From positions 1-64,000 of the forward strand of contig QFNC01000004.1 in assembly GCA_003240695.1 (NCBI GenBank): a stretch of DNA of 64,000 bases, given 5' to 3'. Under the pieces are notes generated by a model, which saw nothing but the letters and a program-made list of their open reading frames with translations, ran no database searches and was not told the DNA's origin. This document shows, piece after piece, positions 48,160-56,984 of this stretch. How positions within the stretch are numbered: the stretch's first letter is position 1; each line of letters opens with the position of its first letter. This stretch comes from Pseudoxanthomonas suwonensis (GTDB lineage: Bacteria; Pseudomonadota; Gammaproteobacteria; Xanthomonadales; Xanthomonadaceae). The translations under genes and the position numbers were made by a program.

Positions 48160-49211
48160 CCGCCTGGCCGCGCGCGCATGGTGCGGCCGTGCTGCAGGCT
48201 GGCATCCGTCATGCACCGGAGCACTTCCAGGTGGACGAAGTGGACAGCTTCGACGCCAGCGGCGCAGGCGAGCATCTGCTGTTGCGGGTGCGCAAGACCG
48301 GCATGAACACCGCCTTTGCCGCCAAGCGCATTGCGCAGTGGGCGGGCGTGCCGGAATCGGCCATCGGCCATGCCGGATTGAAGGATCGCCATGCCATCAC
48401 CACGCAGCGCTTTTCGGTGTGGCTGCCGACACGGGTCGCGCCCGATATCGACGCCTTGCAGTGCGACGACCTGCAGGTGCTGTCGGCCGACTGGCATGCA
48501 CGCAAGCTGCCGCGCGGTGCGTTGGCCGGCAACCGGTTCACCATCCGGCTGCAGCTGCGCGATGGCGATCGGGTCGCCATCGACGCGCGTCTGCAGGCGA
48601 TCGCGGCGAACGGCGTGCCGAACTATTTCGGCGAGCAGCGCTTCGGTCACCACGGCGGCAACGTCGACCGGGTGCTGCGCTGGTTCGGCGCGCAGGAGCA
48701 GGGTCGACGCGGCCCGCAGCTGGGCCGCGAGCAGCGCAGTCTGTTGCTGTCGGCAGCGCGTTCGGTACTGTTCAACACGGTGCTGGCCGAACGGGTGCGT
48801 GCCGGCAACTGGAACCTGCCCCTCGACGGCGAGGTGTGGATGCTGGCCGGCAGCCACAGCGTGTTCGGACCGGAGCCGTTCACGCCGCAGCTGCAGCAGC
48901 GTCTGGACGCCTTGGACATCCATCCTACGGCACCGCTGTGGGGTGCCGGCGACTTGCGCAGCACCGATGCTGCGCGCGATCTGGAACGGAGGGTGTTGGA
49001 CGATGCGACATCGCAGCGCCTTCGCAGTGGACTGGAGCGTGCCGGGCTGCGACAGGAACGCCGTGCCACCCGCCTGTGCCCGGGCGAATTGCAGTGGCAG
49101 TGGCTGGACGCTGCCGGTCTGCAGCTGCAATTCACCCTGCCGCCCGGCGCCTATGCCACCACGGTGCTGGGCGAACTGGGCGAGATCACCGACGCGGCAT
49201 CGCCGGTATAG
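48156..49211 (+). CDS. truD: tRNA pseudouridine(13) synthase TruD
   Basis: A 351-residue pseudouridine synthase. Catalytic aspartate in GHAGLKDRHAITTQRFSVW, the FGEQRFGHHGGNVDR segment and the NRFTIRLQL strand are typical; the TRUD insertion domain is mid-protein. Last gene of the enolase-isoprenoid run, ending 12 bp from the convergent Smr gene. Confidence 0.93.
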   Translation: MTAWPRAHGAAVLQAGIRHAPEHFQVDEVDSFDASGAGEHLLLRVRKTGMNTAFAAKRIAQWAGVPESAIGHAGLKDRHAITTQRFSVWLPTRVAPDIDALQCDDLQVLSADWHARKLPRGALAGNRFTIRLQLRDGDRVAIDARLQAIAANGVPNYFGEQRFGHHGGNVDRVLRWFGAQEQGRRGPQLGREQRSLLLSAARSVLFNTVLAERVRAGNWNLPLDGEVWMLAGSHSVFGPEPFTPQLQQRLDALDIHPTAPLWGAGDLRSTDAARDLERRVLDDATSQRLRSGLERAGLRQERRATRLCPGELQWQWLDAAGLQLQFTLPPGAYATTVLGELGEITDAASPV

Positions 49212-49223
49212 CGGTCGGCGGGA

Positions 49224-49778
49224 TCAACGCTGCCGGGTCTGCAGCAGCACCAGCACCGCGCCGGTGCCGCCTTGCGCCGCCGGCGCGGAATGGTAGGCCA
49301 GCACGTCGGCGCGCTGCCGCAGCAGGCGGTCCACCTGGTTCTTGAGCACGGGCACGTTGCCGTCGGATCGCTGGCCCTTGCCGTGGATGATGCGCACGCA
49401 CCCCAGCCCGTCGTGCAGGGCCTGTTTCAGGAAGGCGCGCAGCAGGGATTCGGCCTGACGGGCATCCAGTCCGTGCAGGTCCAGTTCGTCCTGGGCGGCG
49501 AATTGGCCTTGCGCGAGTTTCTTCAGGACCCGCGGTGCCACGGCATCGCGACGGTAGCGCAACGGGTCGCCCGCTTCCAGCGCATCGCCGCCGGTTTGCA
49601 GCAGCCGCTGCAGGTCGCTGCGGGCGTCGTGATCGTCGGCTTCGCGCATGCGCGCGCGGGGTCGCGGTGGCGGCGGGCGTACCGGGGCAGGCTGCTGCGG
49701 CATCGACCGCACCGGGCCGATCGCGGCCCGGAACAGCGCAGCATCGTCCTGATCGGGCGGGTCGTCGTGAACTGGCAT
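49224..49778 (-). CDS. Smr domain protein (SmrA/SmrB-like)
   Basis: A 184-residue protein with a charged, Pro/Arg-rich N-terminal half and a C-terminal Smr endonuclease domain: DELDLHGLDARQAESLL, then VRIIHGKGQRSDG and QRADVLAYHSAPAAQGGTGA. Smr proteins nick nucleic acids; SmrB relatives cut mRNA at collided ribosomes. The DxH and HGKG motifs are intact. It lies opposite the truD-surE line, with its start 105 bp before surE. Confidence 0.88.
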   Translation of the reverse strand: MPVHDDPPDQDDAALFRAAIGPVRSMPQQPAPVRPPPPRPRARMREADDHDARSDLQRLLQTGGDALEAGDPLRYRRDAVAPRVLKKLAQGQFAAQDELDLHGLDARQAESLLRAFLKQALHDGLGCVRIIHGKGQRSDGNVPVLKNQVDRLLRQRADVLAYHSAPAAQGGTGAVLVLLQTRQR

Positions 49779-49883
49779 GGCTGCAGCCTAGCGCAGCGGC
49801 TCGTTCGCTGCCGTGACCACCGGGCCGCCGGACCGGTTCCGGTATCATGCGCCTTCGCAATCACACGGGACATCGGCCACTTC

Positions 49884-50663
49884 ATGCATGTGCTGGTCAG
49901 CAACGACGATGGCGTGGATGCCCCCGGCATCGGCGCGTTGGCACAAGGCTTGCGCGCCGCCGGGCATGCAGTGACCACCGTGGCCCCCGACCGCGACCGC
50001 TCCGGCGCCAGCAATTCGCTGACCCTGGATGGGCCGATCCGCACGGTGCAGCGTGCCAAGGACACCTGGTGCGTGTACGGCACGCCCACCGACTGCGTGC
50101 ATGTGGCGATCACAGGCATGCTGCAGCCGGAGCCGGACATCGTGGTGTCGGGCATCAACAACACCGCCAATCTGGGCGACGACGTGATCTATTCCGGCAC
50201 CGTGGCGGCGGCGATGGAAGGGCGCTTCCTGGGCCTGCCGGCGATCGCGATGTCGCTGGTCACACGGAACCACGACGGCCGGCACTACGCCAGTGCCGCA
50301 CGCGCGGCGGTGGAACTGGTGGCGCGGCTGCGCACCGATCCGCTGCCGGCGGACACCATCCTGAACGTGAACGTGCCCGATCTGCCATGGGACGACATCC
50401 GCGGCTTCGAGGTCACCCGCCTGGGCAACCGGCACCGCGCCGAGCCCTGCGTGCAGCAGTCCGATCCGCGCGGGCGCGCCTGGTGGTGGATCGGCGCGGC
50501 CGGTCCGGAGCAGGATGCCGGCCCCGGCACCGATTTCCATGCCGTGCGTAGCGGGCACATTTCCATCACCCCGATCCAAGTCGATCTGACCCGCTACACC
50601 GCGCTGGACCAGGTGGCCGGTTGGGTGGGCGGCCTGACTGCCGCGATGCGGTCTTCGCCATGA
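49884..50663 (+). CDS. surE: 5'/3'-nucleotidase SurE
   Basis: A 259-residue metal-dependent phosphatase acting on nucleoside monophosphates and polyphosphate. Signature metal ligands LVSNDDGVDAPGI, the RDRSGASNSLTL loop, and SGINNTANLGDDVIYSGTV. ATG 49884 chosen. Overlaps pcm by four bases, the usual surE-pcm pairing of stationary-phase repair genes. Confidence 0.95.
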   Translation: MHVLVSNDDGVDAPGIGALAQGLRAAGHAVTTVAPDRDRSGASNSLTLDGPIRTVQRAKDTWCVYGTPTDCVHVAITGMLQPEPDIVVSGINNTANLGDDVIYSGTVAAAMEGRFLGLPAIAMSLVTRNHDGRHYASAARAAVELVARLRTDPLPADTILNVNVPDLPWDDIRGFEVTRLGNRHRAEPCVQQSDPRGRAWWWIGAAGPEQDAGPGTDFHAVRSGHISITPIQVDLTRYTALDQVAGWVGGLTAAMRSSP

Positions 50664-51361
50664 CCCCGCGTTTGCGCCTGCAACCGGAGGCGCTGGGCAC
50701 CGGCATGACCTCGCCACGGGTGCGCGAGCGCCTGATCGAGCGCCTGCGCAGCACCGGCATCGGCGACGAACGCGTGCTGGCGGCGATCCGCAGCGTGCCG
50801 CGGCATCTGTTCGTGGATGAAGCCTTGGCCGGCCGTGCCTACGAGGACAATGCCTTGCCGATCGGCCACAGCCAGACCATTTCGCAACCGTGGGTGGTGG
50901 CACGCATGACCGAAGCCGTGCTGGCGGGATTGCCGGCATCCGCGTCGGGGCAGGCCGCACCGGAAGTGCTGGAAATCGGCACTGGATCGGGCTACCAGGC
51001 GGCGATCCTCGCCGCGCTGGGGTTGCAGGTGTACACGGTGGAGCGCATCGGCGACCTGCTGCGTACCGCACGCAAGCGGTTCCGCTCGCTGGGGCTGCAG
51101 GTGCGCAGCAAGCACGACGATGGGCATCTGGGTTGGTCCGAGCACGCCCCGTTCGACGCGATCGTGGTCACCGCCGGTGCCGCAGCCGTGGCGCCGGAAC
51201 TGCTGCAACAGCTCGCCGCGGGTGGCACGTTGATCGCTCCGATCGGTGCTGCCGGCAATCAGTCGCTGCTGCGCATCCGCAAGGACGTCGCCGGAACGTT
51301 GCAGCAGGACGAGCTGGCCAGCGTGGTGTTCGTGCCTTTGCTGCCTGGAGTGCTGGATTGA
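50660..51361 (+). CDS. pcm: Protein-L-isoaspartate O-methyltransferase
   Basis: A 233-residue SAM-dependent repair enzyme for isoaspartyl residues. Motifs: VPRHLFVDEALAGRAYEDNA, HSQTISQPWVVARMTEAV, the SAM loop EVLEIGTGSGYQAAILAAL, and APFDAIVVTAGAAAVAPEL. It starts inside the surE stop and ends inside the next gene's TTG start. Confidence 0.95.
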   Translation: MTPRLRLQPEALGTGMTSPRVRERLIERLRSTGIGDERVLAAIRSVPRHLFVDEALAGRAYEDNALPIGHSQTISQPWVVARMTEAVLAGLPASASGQAAPEVLEIGTGSGYQAAILAALGLQVYTVERIGDLLRTARKRFRSLGLQVRSKHDDGHLGWSEHAPFDAIVVTAGAAAVAPELLQQLAAGGTLIAPIGAAGNQSLLRIRKDVAGTLQQDELASVVFVPLLPGVLD

Positions 51362-52038
51362 ACGGGCGCGATTCCGACGCGGCTTCCGGGACGGCTGCGA
51401 CCCCGCATGGCGGCAACGTGGCATCGCTGCGCGAGCAGTTGGCTGCGGTCATCGACAACCTGCCTGCCGATCGCGTCACGCTGGGCGAACTGCTGGACAC
51501 CTTCGGCGATGAAGGCCTGCTGCTGCTGACCATCCTGCTGACGCTGGTGTTCCTGATCCCGGTGTCGATTCCGGGCGTGAGCACCGTGTTCGGCGCGGCG
51601 ATCCTGCTGGTGGGCATCAGCCTTCTGATCGGCAAGCCGCTATGGCTGCCGAACCGCATCCGGCACAAGTCGCTGCCCGCGGACAAACTGCGCCCCGGGC
51701 TGCAGGCCGGCATGCGCTGGGTGCAGCGGATGGAGCGCATCAGCCGCCCGCGTCGCCTGCCTGCGCTGGCGGATGGCCGCGGCATCGCCCTCCTCAACCA
51801 TCTGGCCTTCATCCTGGCCGCGCTGCTGTTGATGGCCCCGTTCGGCGTCGTGCCGTTCACCAACACGTTGCCGGCATTGGCCCTGCTGCTGTACGCGATC
51901 GGCTTCATGCAGCGCGATGGCGGGGCGGTGCTGCTGGGGCATCTGGCCAACCTCGGCACCATCGTGTATTTCGCGATCCTGATCGGCAGCGGCGGTGTGG
52001 CCATCCGCGAAGCGCTGCAGCGGATCACCGGATCATGA
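51358..52038 (+). CDS. ExoD-family (exopolysaccharide synthesis) membrane protein
   Basis: A 226-residue membrane protein of the ExoD family: NLPADRVTLGELLDTFGDEG, then helices TILLTLVFLIPVSIPGVSTVFG and others, with the KPLWLPNRIRHKSL loop. Rhizobial ExoD is linked to exopolysaccharide; function elsewhere is unclear. No suitable ATG exists. A TTG whose last bases form the pcm stop (TTGA overlap) with GGAG upstream is the best start, indicating coupling to pcm; GTG 51418 is the alternative. Confidence 0.8.
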   Translation: MNGRDSDAASGTAATPHGGNVASLREQLAAVIDNLPADRVTLGELLDTFGDEGLLLLTILLTLVFLIPVSIPGVSTVFGAAILLVGISLLIGKPLWLPNRIRHKSLPADKLRPGLQAGMRWVQRMERISRPRRLPALADGRGIALLNHLAFILAALLLMAPFGVVPFTNTLPALALLLYAIGFMQRDGGAVLLGHLANLGTIVYFAILIGSGGVAIREALQRITGS

Positions 52039-52060
52039 CCCTCGCAGGAGCCGTCGCCCG

Positions 52061-52840
52061 ATGACGCATCGCATCGCCCCCCGAATTCCCCCGCTCGTGT
52101 CCATCGGCACGCTGCTGCTGGCAGCCATGCTGCTGGCCGCGTGCGGCAGCAGCAAGGTGGTGCGCAGTACCGGGGGCGGGCATCGGCCGGCCAAGCCCAT
52201 CGTCAAGGTGTCGCAGCCCAAATACGGGGCCACCCATGTGGTGCAGCGGGGCGACAACGTGTACCGCATCGCCACCAACAACGGCATCACCCCGCTGGAT
52301 CTGGCGTTGTGGAATCGGATCCCGCCGCCGTACACCATCTATCCGGGACAGCGCCTGCGGTTGTATCCGGGCGGGCCGGTGGCGGCGCGTCCGCCGGCCG
52401 GTTCGCCATCCACCGGCACGCGCCCGCCGGCAACCCCATCACCACCGGCAGCGGCTCCGGCGAAGGCGCCGTTTTCCTGGCGCTGGCCCACCGCCGGGCA
52501 GGTGATCGGCGACTACCGCGCCGGCGATCCCACCCGCCAGGGCATCGACATCGCCGGCAGCAGCGGCCAGGCCATCCACGCCGCGGCAGATGGCACGGTG
52601 GTGTATTCCGGTTCCGGGCTGGTGGGTTATGGCGAGCTGGTGATCGTGAAGCACGACGAGCAATGGTTGACCGCCTACGGCCACAACCGCGCCCGGCTGG
52701 TCAATGAAGGACAGATCGTGAAGGCCGGCCAGCAGATCGCCGAGATGGGCCGCACCGGCGCCGCCCGCGACATGCTGCATTTCGAGATCCGCTACAACGG
52801 AAAGCCGGTGGACCCGGCGCAGTACCTGCCGCAGCGGTGA
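52061..52840 (+). CDS. nlpD: NlpD-like lipoprotein: LysM + degenerate M23 (amidase activator)
   Basis: A 259-residue lipoprotein (lipobox LLAAC, Cys28). A LysM repeat at about 57-103 (HVVQRGDNVYRIATNNGI) and a C-terminal LytM domain at about 140-258 follow a Pro-rich linker. The metal motifs are lost: HxxxD reads Q-G-I-D and the final HxH reads M-L-H. As with E. coli NlpD this points to an activator of murein amidases such as AmiC at division, not a hydrolase. It follows surE-pcm-exoD as nlpD does elsewhere, but rpoS does not follow. Confidence 0.9.
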   Translation: MTHRIAPRIPPLVSIGTLLLAAMLLAACGSSKVVRSTGGGHRPAKPIVKVSQPKYGATHVVQRGDNVYRIATNNGITPLDLALWNRIPPPYTIYPGQRLRLYPGGPVAARPPAGSPSTGTRPPATPSPPAAAPAKAPFSWRWPTAGQVIGDYRAGDPTRQGIDIAGSSGQAIHAAADGTVVYSGSGLVGYGELVIVKHDEQWLTAYGHNRARLVNEGQIVKAGQQIAEMGRTGAARDMLHFEIRYNGKPVDPAQYLPQR

Positions 52841-52891
52841 TGCGGCTGCGGGTCGCGCCCGACATCCTGATCGACACGCGTTCCTGAAATG

Positions 52892-52964
<73 letters not shown>

Positions 52965-52974
52965 ATGCGGCGGA

Positions 52975-54081
52975 TTATACGTCTGCCAGCTCGGCGCTGT
53001 CAGCCTGGTGCAGCAGACTGGTCAGCCGTGCCTGCAGCAGCGGTTTGCGCCAGCCTTCCAGGCCCGCAGGCCACTGCTCCGGCCACAGCAGCAGCTGCTC
53101 CAGCCAGCGCCGCGATGCCAGAACGCCATCCGGCAGTCCCAGTTCTTTGCCCAGTGCGGCGGCACTGTGCTGCAGACGGCGCAGCTGCCTGCGGTCGGCC
53201 TCGCTGTTGCGGGCCAGCGGCATGCCGGCTTCGTCGTCCAGCGGCGTTGCCAGCGCCGCCCACAGGCTGCCGAGCAGGGTGCGCGGCGCTTTCGGGCTGC
53301 GATCGAGCAGCTTCTTCAAGGCCGCTTCGCTGGCGGGAGCCTCTCGCGCCAGTTGCAAGGCCAGTTCGTTGTCCAGGATCCAGCTGCGGGGGCGGTCGTT
53401 GCGACGGGCCTGCCCATCGCGCCAGCGCAGCAGGCGCAGCAGGCGTGCCTGTGTCCGCGCATCCAGGAACTGGCTGGCACGCAATCCCAGATGCGGCCAG
53501 GGTTCGGGCGCGTCCGCGCGTACCGATTCGGCAAGCCGGTCCGCATCGTCCAGTACCCAGGCCTCGCGCTGTTGCGCGACCAACCGCTGCTGCAGCGTGT
53601 CGTGCAAGACATGCAGGTGGCGGACATCGTCGGCGGCGTATTCCAGTTGCGCATCCGACAGCGGCCGGCGCAGCCAGTCCGATCGGGTTTCGCCCTTCGG
53701 CAGCACGCTTCCGGTGAGCTCCTGCACCAGTTTCTGGTAGCCCATGCCGACCGCCAGGCCGGACAGCGATGCGGCGATCTGGGTATCGAACAGCGGCTTC
53801 GGCACCGTGCCGCAGGCATGCCGGAAGGCCACCAGGTCCTCGCTGGCGCTGTGCATGATCTTCAGCACGGCCGCATCGTCCAGCAGCGTTGCCAGCACCT
53901 CGCACATTCCCGGTACCAGCGGATCCACCAGCAGGATGGCATCGTCCACGGCGATCTGCACCAGCGCCAGTTGCGGCCAGTAGGTGCGTTCGCGCACGAA
54001 TTCGGTATCCAGCCCCACCCGATCGGGCGGGTCTTGCAAATGCCGGGCCAAGGCCTGCGGTTGGTCGATCCAGAGCGTCAT
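52975..54081 (-). CDS. rnd: Ribonuclease D
   Basis: A 368-residue 3'-5' exonuclease that trims tRNA and other stable RNA precursors. DEDD catalytic residues occur in GLDTEFVRERTYWPQL, KIMHSASEDLVAF, DTQIAASLSGL and LEYAADDVRHLHVL; a C-terminal HRDC region follows. The tRNA-Ala gene directly downstream is a likely read-through product, and possibly a substrate. ATG 54081 is used, with a GTG two codons earlier in frame. Confidence 0.94.
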   Translation of the reverse strand: MTLWIDQPQALARHLQDPPDRVGLDTEFVRERTYWPQLALVQIAVDDAILLVDPLVPGMCEVLATLLDDAAVLKIMHSASEDLVAFRHACGTVPKPLFDTQIAASLSGLAVGMGYQKLVQELTGSVLPKGETRSDWLRRPLSDAQLEYAADDVRHLHVLHDTLQQRLVAQQREAWVLDDADRLAESVRADAPEPWPHLGLRASQFLDARTQARLLRLLRWRDGQARRNDRPRSWILDNELALQLAREAPASEAALKKLLDRSPKAPRTLLGSLWAALATPLDDEAGMPLARNSEADRRQLRRLQHSAAALGKELGLPDGVLASRRWLEQLLLWPEQWPAGLEGWRKPLLQARLTSLLHQADSAELADV

Positions 54082-54165
54082 GCGCACTTCGCCTGCGGGT
54101 GGATGGCTAGCCTAGCGCGAACAACGCGCGCACGGCCATCTGCAGGGGTCCGGTAACATGCCCGG

Positions 54166-56028
54166 ATGGCGGTGCGATGGCAGTGGTACGTGAGTGGTGC
54201 GATGTTGGCAGGCTGCTGTCTGGCAGGCTGTCGCGATGCGCCATCGCCACCGGTCGCGCCTGCGGCACCGGTCCAGTCCACGGTGGAACTGCGCGAGGGC
54301 AAGGTCACCATTTCCGGCGATGACAGCCTGGCTGCGCAGCTGAGCTGGCGCGTGCCTGCGGTGGATGTCACGGCGGACACCGCGGCGCAGTCGCGGCGCC
54401 AGGCGCGCCAGGCCCTGCGCGAGGGGCATCTGTACGAAGACGGCCAGGCGGCGATTCCGCTGTATCTGGCACTGCTGCGGCTGGATGCGCAGGATGCCGT
54501 TGCGGTCGAGGGCCTGCGCCAGTCGGTCACGTCCCTGCTGGAGCGCGGCGACATCGCCTTGGAGCTCGCCGGCGACGACAGGGATGCGCTGCAGCTGTCG
54601 CGCGCGATTGCAGCGGTGGCACGGGTGGCAGCGGCCGATGCGCAGCCGGTGCAGGCGTACCAGACCCGCGTGGACCGGGCCGAGGAAATCTGGGAACTGA
54701 ACGAGCAGGCCGAAGCCGAGCTGTCGGCTGGTCGTCTCGGTGTCGCAGGCGAGAACGGTGCCATGCCGATCCTGCGGCGTGTGCTGCAACTCGAACCGGA
54801 CCAGCCACGCGCCCTGCAGACGCTGGCGGCGGTGGAAAGTGCCGCGATCCGCCAGGCCGAAGTCGCCGCGGAGCAGGGCGATTTCGCCTTGGCCGGCAGC
54901 TGGCTGCAGCGCGCGTCGCAGGCAAGGCAGGACAGCCCGACGATCGACGATGCACGAGAGCGGATCGACGGCCTGCGCCAGCAGCGCATCCGCCGTCTGA
55001 ACGACGAGGCCATCGCCGGCCTGTTCGAACTGAACGGGCTGGCCAGGGCTCGGCGGCATCTGGATGCGATCCTGCAGATCGCCGAACCCGGCGATGCCGT
55101 GGCGGCCGACTTGCGCCAGCGCATCGATCTGGCCACCCACTACGGCCTGTTCCGGCCGGGCCAGGCCTTCACCGATGCGCTGTCCGGCGGCGGGCGCGGA
55201 CCGCAGATGCGGGTGGTGCCGCATGGCGCCTTCCACATGGGTGCACCCGACGGCGAACCCGGCGCGGACGAAGCCGAGCAACCCACGCGCTACCTGCGCT
55301 TCGATCGCGGTTTCGGTCTGGCCGTGCACGAAGTCACGGTGGGCGAGTTCCGCCGGTTCAAGGAAGCCACCGGCCACCGCACCCGTGCCGAGCGGCGCGG
55401 CTATTCGCTGGTATGGGACGAACGCAGCGGCAACTTCGTGCGTCGCAGCGGCGCCGACTGGCACACCGACCATGCCGGCGCGCCGGCCGCGGACACCATG
55501 CCGGTGCTGCACGTCAGCCCGCGCGATGCCGATGCCTATGCCGATTGGCTGGCCGCGCAGACCGGGCAGCGCTACCGTCTGCCCAGCGAGGCGGAATTCG
55601 AATACGCCCTGCGGGCCGGGACCACCAGCCGCTATCCGTGGGGTGACGGCAGGCCGCCGGACGGCAGCGGCAACATGACCGGCGCGCGCGAACGATCTCC
55701 CGGCGGCCGCAGCTGGGCAAACGCCTTTGCCGGCTATGCCGATGGCTACTGGGGTCCCGCGCCGGTGGCCCGCTTCCCCGCGAATGTATACGGTCTTCAC
55801 GACGTCAGCGGCAATGTAAGCGAGTGGGTGGCCGATTGCTGGCATCACAGCTACCGCCGCGCACCAAGCGATGTGGCCGCCTGGTTCAATCCGGGCTGCC
55901 GCACGCGGGTGATCCGCGGCGGGTCGTGGTCCAGCGCGCCCCCGCAGATGCGTTCGGCGTGGCGTGCCCCGGCCGACGTGGACACCACTAATGCGCACAT
56001 CGGTTTCCGCGTGGCGCGCGACCTGTAA
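54166..56028 (+). CDS. Lipoprotein with TPR-like region and C-terminal FGE-sulfatase (SUMF1) domain
   Basis: A 620-residue lipoprotein (lipobox CLAGC, Cys22). Residues about 70-310 are helical with TPR-like repeats (GAMPILRRVLQLEPDQPRAL, EQGDFALAGSWLQRASQARQ). Residues about 340-620 are a formylglycine-generating-enzyme fold: MRVVPHGAFHMGAPDGEP, LAVHEVTVGEFRRF, YRLPSEAEFEYALRAG, LHDVSGNVSEWVADCW and RVIRGGSWSS. The copper-site cysteine pair of true sulfatase activators is absent near GGSW. It is therefore more likely a binding or scaffold protein on the envelope. Divergent from rnd. Confidence 0.85.
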   Translation: MAVRWQWYVSGAMLAGCCLAGCRDAPSPPVAPAAPVQSTVELREGKVTISGDDSLAAQLSWRVPAVDVTADTAAQSRRQARQALREGHLYEDGQAAIPLYLALLRLDAQDAVAVEGLRQSVTSLLERGDIALELAGDDRDALQLSRAIAAVARVAAADAQPVQAYQTRVDRAEEIWELNEQAEAELSAGRLGVAGENGAMPILRRVLQLEPDQPRALQTLAAVESAAIRQAEVAAEQGDFALAGSWLQRASQARQDSPTIDDARERIDGLRQQRIRRLNDEAIAGLFELNGLARARRHLDAILQIAEPGDAVAADLRQRIDLATHYGLFRPGQAFTDALSGGGRGPQMRVVPHGAFHMGAPDGEPGADEAEQPTRYLRFDRGFGLAVHEVTVGEFRRFKEATGHRTRAERRGYSLVWDERSGNFVRRSGADWHTDHAGAPAADTMPVLHVSPRDADAYADWLAAQTGQRYRLPSEAEFEYALRAGTTSRYPWGDGRPPDGSGNMTGARERSPGGRSWANAFAGYADGYWGPAPVARFPANVYGLHDVSGNVSEWVADCWHHSYRRAPSDVAAWFNPGCRTRVIRGGSWSSAPPQMRSAWRAPADVDTTNAHIGFRVARDL

Positions 56029-56063
56029 CCTGCAAACCGGTGCTGCCGGGGGAGATCACATCG

Positions 56064-56963
56064 ATGAACATGCAAGGCGACCCCTACGGCGGCCAATCCG
56101 CGCGCCGACGCGGCTTCGGATTCAATCCGCGGCTGCTGATCCTGGTGCTGTTCGCCGCCTACGGCATCTACTACTACTTCGCCAATCGCACCACCGATCC
56201 GTTCACCGGCGAAACCGTGCTGATCGACCGCAGCATCACCCCCGACCAGGAGAACGCGCTGGGGCTTCAGGCCTTCAACGAAATCCTGCAGCAGGAACAG
56301 CCGGTCGATCCCAATTCGCAGATCGCTCAGCAGATCCGCGGCATCGCCGGCAGGCTGATCGAGAAGATCCCGCCGGTCAGCAGCGCATTGGCGTCCGAGC
56401 ACGGCCTGCAGGCCAGCACCATCGACCAGCATTTCCAGTGGGACGTGGCGGTGCTGAACTCCGAACAGGCCAATGCCTTCTGCCTGCCCGGCGGCAAGAT
56501 GGCGGTGTACACCGGTCTTGTGCCGGTGGCGCAGAACGCAGATGCCATGGCGGTGGTGATGGGGCACGAAATCGCGCATGCGCTGATGCGCCACGGGGCG
56601 CAGCGCATGAGCCGGGGCAAGCTGGAACAGATCGGGCAGATGGCCGGTGCGATGAGCGGCATGGACCATGGCACGCTGCAGGCGGTGATGTCGGCCTACG
56701 GCTACGGCAGCGCGCTGCCGTACGCGCGCGAACAGGAATCGCAGGCCGACGAGATCGGCCTGATGCTGGCCGCGGCGGCCTGCTTCAACCCGCAGGAAGC
56801 AATCCCGCTGTGGGAGCGGATGAGCCAGATGTCCGGTGGAGGCAATCCGCCCGAATTTGCATCCACCCACCCCAGCGCCGGCACCCGCATCCAGCGCCTG
56901 CAGGAACTGATGCCCAAGGCGATGGCCTATCGCGAGCGCTTCTGCCGGAACACGGGCGGCTGA
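56064..56963 (+). CDS. M48 family metalloprotease with one N-terminal membrane helix
   Basis: A 299-residue zinc peptidase. A basic N-terminus and one membrane helix (LLILVLFAAYGIYYYFA) precede an M48 catalytic domain with HExxH (GHEIAHALMRHG, His168-Glu169-His172) and the third ligand region EQESQADEIGLMLAAAACF. GGGGGAG precedes the ATG. This LoiP/BepA-like type acts in envelope quality control. It starts 35 bp after the FGE lipoprotein and may share its transcript. Confidence 0.88.
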   Translation: MNMQGDPYGGQSARRRGFGFNPRLLILVLFAAYGIYYYFANRTTDPFTGETVLIDRSITPDQENALGLQAFNEILQQEQPVDPNSQIAQQIRGIAGRLIEKIPPVSSALASEHGLQASTIDQHFQWDVAVLNSEQANAFCLPGGKMAVYTGLVPVAQNADAMAVVMGHEIAHALMRHGAQRMSRGKLEQIGQMAGAMSGMDHGTLQAVMSAYGYGSALPYAREQESQADEIGLMLAAAACFNPQEAIPLWERMSQMSGGGNPPEFASTHPSAGTRIQRLQELMPKAMAYRERFCRNTGG

Positions 56964-56984
56964 TGCCAGCCGTGCCCGTTTCTT

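Noticed and set aside
54166..56028. Active formylglycine-generating enzyme
   Set aside because: The cysteine pair required near the RGGSW motif is absent and no sulfatase is adjacent.
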